Below, piece by piece: positions 53,701 through 64,000 of a DNA stretch of 64,000 nt. The notes below the pieces were generated by a model. The model made no database searches and had not been told where the DNA came from. It worked only from the letters and a program-made list of their open reading frames with translations. Location: assembly GCA_020881915.1 (NCBI GenBank), contig JAJFPB010000005.1:2232001-2296000 (forward strand), written 5' to 3'. The translations under genes and the position numbers were made by a program. The first letter of the stretch is position 1, and the number at the start of each line of letters is the position of its first letter. Source of the DNA: Paramyrothecium sp. XJ0827 (lineage: Eukaryota > Ascomycota > Sordariomycetes > Hypocreales > Stachybotryaceae).

Positions 53701-55494
53701 TGAACGAACCCTGCCCGGGCCCCATGGACGACCGGGGCGGAAGTCCAAGATGAGGAAATGGTCGTCGAGAAGGAAAGCTGGCTTCTCTCGGCTAGAAAGG
53801 GTTCCCAGAGCCATGGGAATTGATCCCGGTCCGGGTTGGCTAGATTTGAGCATCTTGTCCGTGGACGAGTCCCAAAAGTGCAGGTAAGGCAAGGAGAGAC
53901 AGTGGCAGGGCAGGGGTCGCCTTTCCGGGTGTCTCGAAGCAGCCCTGGTCGCTGGTACCGTCCAGGTACCTAGCAGAAGAGAAATACTTGGGTAAGATGC
54001 CTAAAGTTGGTGAGAGGCCGATATGCCTTTTACTTTGCGTTGCCTTGCTTTACCTCGTGGCTTTTGGTCTTTGCTTTTTGGGACGGCTTTTTTGTTGTAA
54101 GTCCGAGGGACATGTGACGCTGAAGTGTGTACGGTAGGCGTTTACCGACGCGGTATGCATGCATGAGGGCAGCGCGAAAACCGAGGTCCTGTCTTCTCAG
54201 TCGTCAGCGTGCTGGCACCCGGCTCCGTCCATTTGCTTTTCGCTGATCGTGTTTGGCACGCAACTTGGTCGTCTACCTGCATTCCTGGCATGCAACATGC
54301 AATCATGCAACATGCACATGCAGGCGCAGACACAGACACAAACCACAGGACATCTTAAAACCCACCGCCTTTTCCTTGGTCCCCTGTCTCAGCCAACCGC
54401 GATCCGCGGCGCCCCTCCATTTGGGTGACACGAACGCCCAGCAACGCAACGGGGGGCCTCGACCGTGGGCCAATCCGCTTGCCCCGTCGACGTCCTCCGC
54501 AGCGTTCGCTCCAGCGGTGACTTGCATTGCCACCATTTCTCTCTGCGGCGGGCGCGCTGCGTCCAGCTGCGACGACGACGTATCTGATCTGGCTCCCCTG
54601 TCCGCCAATTGCCGCTGCACGATTAATCTTTCCCCCCAGCGGCATCCCCCGCTGCCGAGAGACATTCCGGGCTTCCTACGTGTCCTGTTGTGTTGTATTT
54701 TATTTTTCTGACCTCTCCGGTACTGCTCTGCTTGAAAGTCCCCGCGACGAATAAGACATCGGACGTAAACCTGTGAAGCGACCTCCGGTCAAGGTGAGGG
54801 TGGCATGGCCCAGGCGACTAATGTACTTTTACCAGCGCCAGTACTTTCAAGTACGACATGCTTGCGGCAAAGCGTGGTGGGGCCCGCGCTCTCTCACCCC
54901 CGGTTCCCTGAGACCCCACTATAGCATCTACTGTAATTAATCTCGTTGGGACTAGCAGGGTGGACACCGCTAGGTGCCCTGGTGGGCTCGGTCTTGGTGG
55001 TGGTTCAGGGTTGCTCGCTACGTACTTTTGGGTAAGGTTTGGTTGCTGATTCTTGCCTGACTCGACTTAGAAGCGGCGCCGCCGCTGTGTACGTCCTCGA
55101 TGTACTGCGCGCCTCGCCCAATTACTGCTACACCATTACATCTTGTCTCGACTGACGCCTTGTTCTTATCAACGCTTCCCATCTCTACCTCATACTTCTC
55201 CCCTCCCCCTCCACCCCTCGGCTCTTCAGTAGTCGTCTGCCTTTGAGCATACCTACCTGCGCACTCATCATCATTGCAAACTGTGTCGTCAACTTGACAA
55301 GCACCTGCAGCCTCAGTACAACTACATTTCCCTCTGTCGCATCTCCACAACAACTGAGGAGAAGCCATCTAAGCGAACCGACAACGACTCCGCTGTTTCC
55401 CCCTCTCTTCCAGTCTCTCTCAACACGCGCGACACATCCGCCTCCAGTCCTCATCGGCGAGACATTTGTTCAAATCTAAACCATACCTCACATC
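50764..55494. other. Gene-free 4.7 kb region with FYVE gene promoter and leader
   Basis: No gene I can support; ORFs of 60-150 codons on both strands lack domains and clash. It carries an A run (53449-53462), a T/C-rich leader (about 55195-55480, mostly pyrimidine on the plus strand) just before the FYVE start, and motif copies at 52169-52179 and 53961-53972. A tRNA-like B box at 51018-51032 (minus strand) does not fold. Confidence 0.5.
53449..53462 (+). repeat. Poly-A run (14)
   Basis: Fourteen A residues in an otherwise non-coding region. No transposon end, target duplication or coding remnant is visible beside it. Confidence 0.8.
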
Positions 55495-56460
55495 ATGGCC
55501 ACCGACTTGATCATGCCTATGCTGCCTGGCAATCAGCAGTTCTCGAGCCATTTCCTTCCTGAGCGACCCGTCCACCACCACAGACGCTCCCAGTCCTATC
55601 AGATCCCGCCTGGGCCTCAGATATCGCCGCTGAGCACCTCAGACCTTAGCAACCACAACGCCTCAACACCTGCGTCGCCCAAGGCGCACCACGCTCGCCA
55701 TGTTCGCCCTCTTTACATGCCCGCTGTCCTCCGTCCGAACAGCGAGTTCACGCCCGTCAAGGTGCTTCGATCACAGACCGGTAGCGACACGGAGCCCAAC
55801 AGCGGCTTCTCTTCTCGCCGCTCTAGCAACAGCTTCATCACCATCCCCGGCCTCAGTGGTATCGGTCAGCGCCTAACCCGCCGCTCCACCGGCGATAGCG
55901 GCAAGAGCTTCGACGGCGAATGGGATCTCGACCTTTTCCCGGAGGTCACCTCCGTACCAACCCGCAAGCACTGGAAGGTATGTTATATGACGCTTCGTCT
56001 TTTCGCATGATGCAGCTTTCATGCCATGCCATGCTTCACGTTTTTCGCAAGTCCATTTTGACTGACTCGCCACCGCCGATAGCCCGATCCCGAATCCTCT
56101 ATTTGCGATGACCCGACTTGCAAGCGCAACTTCAACTACTTCACCAGACGCCACCACTGCCGCAGATGTGGTAACATCTTCTGCGACTCCCACTCCAACA
56201 CTCTTGTGCCTCTCGACCAGGACGCCAACTTTAACCCCCGTGCCCCTCCTTCGCGCTCCTGCAACCACTGCTTCGAGCAGTTCAAGGTGTGGCACATCCA
56301 GAACGCTAGCCGCACAGCCAGCAACGCGTCGGATGACTCGCAGACTGCACCGGCAACCCCCATCGCAGCCGGACACCCTGACGTCAACGCGCACGGGCTT
56401 CCCCGAAGCAGTGACATCGCTGCCAGCGTGCCCCGCGACTGGAACTGGAGCACTTTCTGA
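55495..56460 (+). CDS. FYVE zinc-finger protein (PI3P binding)
   Basis: Two exons, 55495..55977 and 56083..56460, 286 residues. The N-terminal 150 residues are disordered and Ser/Pro-rich (SQSYQIPPGPQ, SSRRSSNSFITIPG). The FYVE finger starts at the exon junction: HWK|PD supplies WxxD (Trp160, Asp163), then CDDPTC (Cys169, Cys174), RRHHCRRCG at 183-191, the Cys-His pair FCDSH and CNHCFEQF. All eight zinc ligands and the basic RRHHCR patch that contacts phosphatidylinositol 3-phosphate are present, so it should be active and target endosomes/vacuole. The C-terminal tail is Ala/Ser/Thr-rich and ends WNWSTF. The intron (GTATGT...GATAG) is 105 bp; retaining it gives a truncated 171-residue protein without the finger. 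Confidence 0.93.
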
Positions 56461-57807
56461 GCGCCCCGTGAGTGGCACATGATTCTTTTATGAAGCATGC
56501 TGCAGACGCGACGCCGGTGTCATTACGTCTTAAGCAAGTCGGGCGAAGATGGGAAACCAAACCGTCTGCCTCAACTCCTTAGGTTGATGAGCCCGGATGG
56601 TGACGGGCAATATTCAAAACATCTCCTTGATGAACTCACGAATCAACGACAATAGAACATAGACTGCAACAGTGTTGGCAGCGCCCGGTCCGGTTGATAA
56701 TCTCCAATATTAACAGCCAGCCTTGGTTGTTGCGCTTGAGCCGACAGTCTCAACTTACGCGATACGCCATTCCAGGTGGCCGGAACTACTACCATGGGAG
56801 CAACTTAAGTGTGTCACTTGACATCATCTTCTTGAATGAAAGCGCGAGTGCGGGACCTCATCACAGGCTGCTTGGGGATCTCCGGCTCTGCGTCTTTTCC
56901 CCTGAGCTTGTGCAAAGGGCAACAAACCTTGACTTGATTTATTTTTGGACACAAGCATTAGCGAACCTTATTTGGGATGGGAACAAGAATATTAGACGCA
57001 GTAATACCCGGCTCGAGGTTGTTTCAAACTCTGCCACAAGCTGCAAGGCTTTCTGCGCCACGGGGACTTATAGAGGCGTTTATGATTTGGAGTCAAGGTA
57101 TACTACATGGGTTGGTTTACAAGCTTATAGAGTAATGATATGAAACTTTTCTTCACATCTTCCTGATCGATCCCTCGGTGTACTATGTTAAAGTGCACGG
57201 GCAGTTTTATGAGCATGTGATCTGTGAGAGTGCCGTTCTGACCTCGACCTTGCATAACACCCCGGGGTTGAGAACGCGGGCGGCCGTTTGACTCTTCGTG
57301 ATACTTGATATCAATCGTCCTACCCGTGAAACCCACGACAACGTTCACCCAAGACATAACGGGTTGCAAAGCGTAACAGTTCACGAAATTTGTGATTTGT
57401 TTGTCAATAGTAGGATGGTTGTTGGGAGAATAGCTGAGATGGATGTGATAGCTTGATGTGTTGCAGCAAACTGAGCTGTGCGTACAAGTGTTGTTTCCAT
57501 CAAGCAACAACGGTTTGAAACCTCTCATATCAGATATTCACCAACTTATAATGACAATGAAATTTTGAAATTGTTTTTGAAATTTCCAGTATGCTCTGCA
57601 TTACATCGTATGGATTTTAAATTCAACAAATGCCCGATTAACGCCTTTTGTGTCCCCGGGCGAGCTCTAGCGCTCATTGCCCAGTCATGAAGATATGAAC
57701 AGAGAACCCTTGGAGGAACTCCTTAGCTCCCACTCTCTTATATACGTGCTACGCCTAACACACAAGGGAAAAGCGAGGATTGATCACATGGCATGTGGTG
57801 ACCCCGT
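56461..57807. other. Intergenic region with a lower-GC segment
   Basis: 3' flanks of the FYVE and elongase genes. The stretch 56900-57600 is visibly richer in A/T than its surroundings. It contains one orphan minus ORF (57103-57528, listed separately); the plus ORF at 56694-57143 starts with TTG and has no domain. Confidence 0.5.
57103..57528 (-). CDS. Orphan ORF, unknown small protein
   Basis: 141-codon frame with an ATG start at 57528 and stop at 57103. I recognise no family. It has several Asn/Thr/Tyr residues, four cysteines in the first half (two adjacent: SVCCNTS), no signal peptide on this model, and ends in a Lys/Ser-rich helix-like stretch (DVKKSFISLLYKLV). It lies in the low-GC patch and differs in codon use from the flanking genes. 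It could be a lineage-specific or horizontally gained gene, a truncated secreted protein whose first exon is missing, or chance. Low confidence. Confidence 0.3.
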   Translation of the reverse strand: MRGFKPLLLDGNNTCTHSSVCCNTSSYHIHLSYSPNNHPTIDKQITNFVNCYALQPVMSWVNVVVGFTGRTIDIKYHEESNGRPRSQPRGVMQGRGQNGTLTDHMLIKLPVHFNIVHRGIDQEDVKKSFISLLYKLVNQPM

Positions 57808-59245
57808 CTAGTTGCGAGTCTCGGCATTGCCGTTGACCATGCTCTCACCGCCGTACACCTCCCTCTCGACATCGCGGGCAGCGTCCCAGCCAGCCTTCTC
57901 AGCAAGTTCGGTGACATCACGACCCAGGGGTCGGCTGGCGTCGGCCTTGCCCTTGATCTTGGAAGCGGCGTTGCTGCGCTTGACGTAGCTTGCGATGAAG
58001 AAGCTGACGAAGAGGTAGGTCAGGGGGGCCAGGTAGACGACGTTGAGCCAGAGGGCAAAGGTCTCGCCAGCGGTCATGATACAGGGCTGGACGGTGTAGA
58101 GCGTCTCGGTGGTGGCGGCAGCAGCTCCCTGAGAGGGCTGGGCAGCAGCGGCCGCGGCGCCAGCACCGAAAATGAGCTGCTTCAGAGAGTCGAGGGCCGC
58201 GGGGAGGAGGGAGGCCTCGGCAGCGGCTGGGGCGTCAGATGCCATGGCCTCGGACGCCTGCTGGAGGGTGCTGCGGGCGATGGTCACCGGGATGACGTAG
58301 GAGACGAAGGAGTGAGACAGAGCGTGGGAGGCGCCAAGCAGGAACTGGGTGATTTGGAGACTCGTGAGCGTGCGCTTGATGAAGAGGGGTACCTTAACGG
58401 AGAAGGCAGTCAGAGTGTAGTAAGTGTACTAGAAATGAAGAAGGTTAGTCCATGGCCACTATTGGGAGGTGCAGCGGATAACGTACCATCATGGCGTGAA
58501 TAAAAGAATTGACCAAGACAAAGATCCAGATGGGGGAGGACATGTAGCGCATGCCAGCCCACATGCACAGCATGGCTCCGGCGTGGTGGTAGGTCTGGAG
58601 AGTAGAGCTGGGCTTGCCCTTGGCGAGGATGATGAAGGTATCAAGCACCTCGTAGAACTTGCTCATGTAGAAGAGCCAGCCAAAGTAGGCCAGGCCCTCA
58701 GTCCACATGCGACCCAGCTGGGAGCGGTCAGGCAGGCCGTTAACGACGGCAGGGTTCTGGGCCAGGCTGTCCCAGCCGCCGGAGGTGTCGTTGAAGTAGA
58801 CCGAGTTGCCGATGCCGGGCTCGCCGTGAAGACGGCAGAAGCTGTCGACGGTGCCAGCAACACCTTGGGGGCCCATAGGGCTGTAGATGCTCCTGCGCAT
58901 GCTGCCAAGCATCCCCCAGAAAGTCCATGCCGAGTAGACAGCGAGGAAGACGTTGTGGAGGACGACGAAGGCAAAGAAAGGGCGGGTCTTGCTGATGGCC
59001 CAGGGCTTCTTGCCGTTGGCGAGGTTGTACTTGGTCAAGAGCTTGGCGGTGACGGCGTAGACGGTGGCAATGGTCAAGGGCACGCGGGCGTCGAGGGCGG
59101 CTGTGAAGATGTAATCGGGAATGTTGAAGGGGTGCATGACGGAGACGGGCTCGTACAATGGCGCAATGGGCGCCGGGTGGTTGGTGGGAGGGAAGTCGAA
59201 GAGCTTCTGCTCCGGGAGGGAGCGCAGCATGCCGAAGTGCTCCAT
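57808..59245 (-). CDS. ELO family fatty-acid elongase, QxxHH type
   Basis: 3-ketoacyl-CoA synthase of the ER membrane that extends fatty acyl chains (condensing step). Exons 59245..58487 and 58428..57808 give 459 residues; the intron (GTACGT...TTCTAG) is phase 0 and joins NSFIHAMM to YTYYTLTAF. Membrane segments are evident (VPLTIATVYAVTAKLL, FFAFVVLHNVFLAVYSAWTFW, GWLFYMSKFYEVLDTFIIL, IWIFVLVNSFIHAMMY, LWLNVVYLAPLTYLFVSFFIA). Core motifs are MSKFYEVLDTFIIL, QTYHHAGAM (His220, His221) and FVNSFIHAMMY-like MYxYY. The usual HxxHH box is QxxHH here (Gln217), a variant known in some PUFA-elongase-type members, so substrate range is open. A ~95-residue Ala/Ser-rich insertion before the last helix pair (PAAAEAS... 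GAAAATTE) is unusual. Downstream tail has KR-rich segments that could serve as ER retention signals. Confidence 0.93.
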
Positions 59246-62028
59246 GGCTCGATCGATTGATGCGGGTAGCTTGGGAGTTCAGGAAGGACTGTAGCTTGAA
59301 GCTGAAGCTGCGTCGAGTGTGTCGACGTCCTGGCTTATCAACAGCTCACACTTCGACGTTTGCGCAGTGTGTATAAGCCGATGCTGGTGGGGTCCCAAGG
59401 AGGAAAGATAAGAGAGAACCTGGGGTGTGTCTCCCTTTCTTTCTGGCGGGAACCGGAATGACGAAAGGTTATAGCAGTCCCAAGGCCTCGAGGAATGTTG
59501 GGAGGTGGAGGAGCAAAGGGGCGACAGAGGATAAGAGCGGAGCTCTAGTGGCAACGCAGAAACCAGCTAGCAACAACGAAGGCAAGAGGTTCGACAAAGC
59601 CGGATCTTTCAAGGGAAAGAAGGATGGACTTAGGAACAAAGAAGAAGAAAGATACGGTCAGAGCTGGAGACGAGGACGAATAAAAAGAAACGGACCGCTT
59701 CCCCCAAAGAGCCGGTGTGAAGGTGATGTGACCTGAAATCCGTTTGTTACAACTTTTTTTTTTTGCTCGAGCTACCCAGGGGTGTTCACGATACGGGGTG
59801 GGGAGTAGACCCTGGGGCTCAATTCGGGAGGGGAAGAGAGAAACATGTGCCAGAGGAGGGAGAGCAAGGGGCCGTGCTGCTATCACTTCGCCCTGCTAGC
59901 CACAGAGGGAGGGACCCCATGTTTGTCCATGTCTCTGGAACAAACTCGATGTAGGAATTCGTCCGTGATTTGCCTCGGCTTTCCGCTAGGCTGTTGTTGG
60001 GTCGTCTCCATATCTACCCCATGGTTTTTTTTTCCAATGACCCTTTTCTCTCCCGTCTTCCTCTGGTCCGTGGAGAGGGCAAGGCGCTAATTGGAGGGGA
60101 GCAGAGCAATAGGAGCAAGTAGTTATGCATACTAAGAGAAAGAAGTGGGAGACGCAGACATGGCGAGCAATCATGGAGCTCCGTATCCATGTAGAATGCC
60201 GTTTGGTTGTCGTCACCGATCAGGGCGGCTCTCATGCACGTTACGCAACTGTTCCTGGGAGTGGCTTCTATCTCGGTCATAGTGACATGTTGCACAAGGC
60301 CCAGCCACATCAGATCATAGCAAACCCTTTCAACAATGAAACCCAAAGGCAAAGCAGAGCGGGCTAAAAACCACAGGGACTGGCTAATCCAAAACCTTAC
60401 AGCTCTAACAATGTGTTGAAGAATGCCAGTGGAAGCTTCCAACTGCAGGAACTTTTAGAGATGCGGATGGCCCCTGGCGGCTTTCGGAAACGCCACCCTG
60501 AGGTTAGCCCGGCGGGCCGGACCCGCGCGACCTTTCAGATGTTACCGCTATTGCAGGACAGCCCATGTAGATGTTAACAGCCCACCAGTACCGCAGGATC
60601 TAGCTCAACTAGCGTCGTCCAAATGCGGTAACTGCTGCATCTTCAAAACTGTTGGGGACGCGCCTTGCATTTCTTGGGTAACCTCTTAGCTGGGCATAGA
60701 AGTACTTGGTAGTCAAGAATCTAGAAGGCTGCTCACGTGCTTGCTTCCTGAGCCTGAAATGATAGCGACAAAGAGCTACTCCTTTTCAAATGGACTGACT
60801 CCTGTGTAATGCATTCTTCTGCCTCAATTGCTCAAGCCAATTCCAGAGGCGGTGCCCGCTCGGGGAGGCAGGCGAAAATGCTCGCCCAGCCGAAGCATGC
60901 CCTTCACGACACCACAACACGCTGAATCAGAAAAAACAACCCAATGCGAATTGACGGAACTACAGTCGATTGATCCGCATACTCGACTGGTTGTTGGAGC
61001 GCCAAGGAACACTAGGGGCGAACAGACAGGTAAATCGATAGGTGAAGCATTATCCACCCGTGGCGGTACACCGTACTGTGGCCTCCTAACTCAACCAACG
61101 TCCTCAACAATTTCGGCGACACATGCCTCCCCGCCCCGTCGCTACCCTTTCCAAATGGCCTGCACCGGCCACAGATCTCTTCTGGAATGGGTGAAATCTA
61201 CACTTTTGCCAAGTTCAATGGCAACATCACCCCGGGGCGTGCCGTGTCGCATACCGAGGGGTCGACTCGACGTGGCGGGCGGCTCCATGTAGGTCCTGGA
61301 TTTATGTTGTGCTCCTATCCCCTGATAAATGAGGCTACTGGTCCTTGAAAAATGGTCAACGGCTTAATTAACCCCCAAGTCTCCCTATTTCCCCAGGATC
61401 TCACTATTCTTGCAAGCGGTTAGCATGAAGAACGTTGCTACGAAATGTAAAACTACTACGTAGTGAAGTGCCTCAGCATTGTTCTTTGATCGCTTTTGAG
61501 GAAAGAAGAATCAAGATACTGATACAATAATTATCAAATACTCTTAATATTGAATCTCTATTTCAATTTTACAATCTTTCAAATACTTTTCAATGAGGTT
61601 TATCACAACGACTGCACAAGTATTTTTCTTAGGATTAAATGCTGCAATGACCATAAGAAAGCCTTGCAGCTTCTGTTTTTTTTTTTTTTTTTGCCTACCT
61701 TATCCGTTGTGCTTCTCCGTATATCGACCGAAGGATCGCCTCCTACTTGGCTCGTAAACTGTCAGTGAAGCTGCAGCGACCTGCAACTGGTCCTCGTCTA
61801 GAATGGAAAGGGGAATAGAAAGATCGGTGGTAGTCCATCAAGTGTAGTACACTTTCTTGCTAAAGATACAGTCACAGACGCAGTCCAGTTTGGGTTGTTA
61901 CTTTCATTTGCAATGTAATGTATTCAAAATCGCTAGGTCATGGTGCAAACTGTACCTATGCACTCATAATAATACAACTACTCTTCCCATGATTCCACCG
62001 AACCAAAATAGGAACTTCTGTCATCCCT
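59246..62028. other. Intergenic region upstream of elongase / downstream of CPY
   Basis: The left part is the elongase promoter and leader. The right part (61480-62000) is A/T-rich with a 17-base T run (61676-61692) and contains the CPY 3' flank. A 154-codon plus ORF at 60828-61292 starts with a non-ATG codon and shows no domain. No gene is supported. Confidence 0.5.
61676..61692 (+). repeat. Poly-T run (17)
   Basis: A 17-base T tract at the edge of the A/T-rich region upstream of CPY's 3' end (minus-strand gene). As A on the minus strand it lies about 330 bp after the CPY stop codon, so it could be a 3' UTR or post-UTR element. Confidence 0.75.
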
Positions 62029-63748
62029 TTACTCAAGCCACTCACCACGCAACCAGCGGTTGAGGAAGTCCACAGACGCTGCGGGCTGGTCCATGGGCGT
62101 CATGTGGCCGGCCTCATAGATCTGCATAAAGGTGAAGTTGCCGCTGCTCTTGACGTTACCGTATCCCTTGGAGTCAGACTTCTTGTCGCTGTCGAGCTTC
62201 AGGGCCTTGGTCTCAGCCTTGGAGAACGAGCTGTGGCCCTTCCATTCCAGAGCGTTGACCCAAGCACGGTTGCCGAGCCAGTTGCAGATGAAGTCGGCAT
62301 CGCCGGCGTAGATGAGGACGGGAATCTTCTCGAGCAGCTCGGGAACGAGTCGGAACATGGGGAACATCCAGTCACCATGAAGCAGGAAGTCGCGGTTGAC
62401 GTCAAAGTTGCAGCTATCATAGCCGTCAACCTCAACACCGAGCGCCTCCATGACCTCAGCCCTGTTCAACCACTCCGAGATCCAGCCGAGCTCCTTGTAG
62501 CAAAGGTTGCTGTCATCCTCGCACTTCGCACGCACATCGTAGGGGTTGTATCCAGAGCGCTGGTAAGGACCAATCATAGCGGAGTTGCAGTACATGGCGG
62601 CGGGCACACAAGTCCACGCGCTCTGGCTGTCGTAGCAAGACTTGATGAGAGACTGGCAACGGGGCAGGGAGTTGTCCATGGATCGGCACTCGCTCTCGCC
62701 GAGGACCGCGGGATAACCACCGTCACCGCAGGCCATGGGGCGGTAGTATTCGTACTGCGTGTAGCCGTCGGTCAAACCGTTTCCAACGAGGATGCTCTTG
62801 AGGTTGATGTTGCGATCCTTGTGGGACAGAATCTCCGAGGAGAAGGCGGGGACATAGTGGCCACCATACGACTCGCCAGCAATGTGGAAGTCCTGTTCCG
62901 CATACTCGGGGAACTGGTGGAAGAAGAGAGACAAGAGCGCATACACGTCCTTGCCGGCATCTACAGTGGTGCTGACCTTGCCACGGCCGTAGGAATATCC
63001 AACGTTGATGGGCTGGTCAAGGAAGATAACGGAAGCGTTGTTGTTCCAAGCATAAGGGTTGGTGACAGGCTCAATCTTCTTGTTGATGGAGGCAGGGCCG
63101 AGCTCAAGGAAGAGGCCGGTCAGGGAAGAGCAGCCTGGGCCACCGTTAAGCCAGAGGACCACGGGGTCGTTCTTGGGATCGTTGCGGGACTCAAAGAACC
63201 CTAGGTAGTGTTAGCAACGGCGACTTCCAACAACGAAAGCTTGATAGCAGAAACTTACAGTAGAACAGGTGCTTATCGTTCTCCTCGTCATCGAGGTAAC
63301 CGCTGTACTGCTTGACGGAGTCAACGCCAAGCTTGGAGGGATCAACCTTCTTGACGCGGAGGTTGTAGGGGTCGAGCTTGCCGCCAATCTTGCGACGAGA
63401 CTCGCCATCATCGCCCTTGACCCAGAGCGACTGAAGATCAGCGCCCTTGACGACGTGATCCCACTTATCGTCAGACTGACGGTTGTTAGGCTTGACCTTG
63501 GCGCCGACAACATGCTTCTTGAAGGCGTCGAAAGCATCGGGAGCAAGCATGGCAATCTCATCCCAGGTGGCCTTGGCCTCTGCAGAGAACTTGCCGAACT
63601 TGTCCTCGAGAGGCTTGATCCAAGATTCAGAGTTCAGGTCGAAGCCGAAGCCGGAGTTGGACGAATCGCCGCCGAGGATCTTCTGGTCCTGGAAGCCGAC
63701 AGCCGATGAGGCAGCGCCCAGCAGCAGGGCGGAGGTGGTAAACCGCAT
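62029..63748 (-). CDS. Carboxypeptidase Y (vacuolar serine carboxypeptidase, S10)
   Basis: Vacuolar exopeptidase that trims C-terminal residues; used as the classical vacuole marker. Exons 63748..63259 and 63200..62029 give 553 residues, joined at HLFYW|FFESRND. The protein begins with a signal peptide ([18 protein letters not shown]), followed by a propeptide (about residues 20-125, rich in Lys/Asp/Ser) and the mature enzyme. The catalytic triad is Ser274 in GESYGG, Asp466 in GDADFICNW and His529 in GHMTPM; the LNGGPGCSS oxyanion motif and conserved cysteines (e.g. [16 protein letters not shown]) are present. Several N-x-S/T sites suggest N-glycosylation. Exon 1 starts with the first ATG after the upstream repeat region. 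Confidence 0.96.
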
Positions 63749-64000
63749 GATGACGGTAGTGTTGCTGCAGAAGATTACAGCAAACGATGAGAGATGATGC
63801 GATGGAAAGAAGAAGAGGGAATAAAGGATGAAGAGGAGCAGAGAGGAAGGGAAGAGCTAAAGGTAAGGTAGGTACCCTTTGGGATGGAGTAACGTAAGGC
63901 AGACGGAGGTAGGTTCGGTCACATGAGAGATACCTTAGAATGGCGACGTAATGTTGCTATCTCTAGGTGGCAGCTGCGCCAGCCACTGTCTGGCCATTGG
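63749..64000. promoter_or_regulatory. Carboxypeptidase Y promoter with repeat motif, cut by window edge
   Basis: Upstream side of CPY. It holds GGTAAGGTAGGTACCC at about 63862-63877 and GTAACGTAAGGCAGACGG / GGTAGGTTCGG at 63889-63917, i.e. motif copies 115-170 bp before the start codon. No other feature visible to the window edge. Confidence 0.5.

Noticed and set aside
58469..59260. 263-codon plus-strand ORF
   Set aside because: Antisense shadow of elongase exon 1; low-complexity Val/Glu/Ala/Gly composition typical of reverse reading.
60828..61292. 154-codon plus-strand ORF
   Set aside because: No ATG start, low complexity, no domain; no splice partners found.
62104..63204. 366-codon plus-strand ORF
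   Set aside because: It is the antisense of the carboxypeptidase Y coding exon and arises from its GC-rich third positions. No independent start context or domain.
1..64000. Transposons, CRISPR arrays, rRNA, secondary-metabolite cluster
   Set aside because: No transposase, terminal repeats, spaced identical repeats, rRNA or adjacent biosynthetic core genes were seen; the 25-35 kb gene block consists of unrelated housekeeping functions.

Overview
This window reads as nuclear chromosome from a filamentous ascomycete (Pezizomycotina), most likely a Sordariomycete. It has short introns of about 50-95 bp with GT...(C/T)TAAC/CTGA...AG signals and no operons. Genes are monocistronic, on both strands, and separated by long intergenic stretches. 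The gene set is typical of filamentous fungi: a MoaA-MoaC type molybdenum cofactor gene, a long-chain alcohol oxidase, CFIm25, Mpp6, and a HEATR5/Laa1 giant. I see no virus, transposase, CRISPR array, rRNA or convincing tRNA.

Layout. 1-520 (-): 5' end of a long-chain alcohol oxidase cut by the window edge. 2548-5448 (-): cyclic nucleotide phosphodiesterase with a receiver-like N-terminus. 5.4-10.7 kb: gene-free. 10712-15315 (-): Ubp12-type ubiquitin protease. 17391-20816 (-): insulin-degrading enzyme/Ste23 protease. 20.8-25.0 kb: gene-free. 25-35 kb: a compact block of Mpp6-like exosome cofactor (-), complex I NDUFS6 (+), YjbQ/UPF0047 protein (+), CFIm25 (-), an unknown disordered protein with a PP1-docking-like motif (+), Pet100 (+) and TACO1/YebC (-). 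35264-41494 (+): HEATR5/Laa1. 42816-44331 (-): two-RRM protein. 45586-47286 (-): WRAP73/WDR8. 48521-50763 (+): MOCS1/cnxABC-type gene. 50.8-55.5 kb: gene-free. 55495-56460 (+): FYVE-finger protein. 57808-59245 (-): ELO fatty-acid elongase. 62029-63748 (-): carboxypeptidase Y.

Common themes. Three neighbouring genes (NDUFS6, Pet100, TACO1) serve mitochondrial complexes I and IV, and MOCS1 also carries a mitochondrial-type presequence. Two genes act in nuclear RNA 3'-end processing or decay (Mpp6-like, CFIm25). HEATR5, the FYVE protein, carboxypeptidase Y and possibly the Ubp12 protease belong to endosome/vacuole/protein turnover biology.

Most notable observations: (1) in the MOCS1-type gene the splice donor lies inside the terminal Gly-Gly-stop codons of the MoaA part, so intron retention or splicing would switch between a MoaA-GG protein and a MoaA-MoaC fusion; (2) an Mpp6-type protein ends in a CCHC zinc knuckle; (3) the phosphodiesterase starts with a receiver-like fold; (4) a short AGGTACCTTACCT-type motif is scattered through nearly all intergenic regions and resembles a splice donor; (5) several introns are only consistent with AAG acceptors, and several exons are tiny (25-30 nt). 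All gene models were built by hand from frame and splice-signal continuity and have no transcript support.
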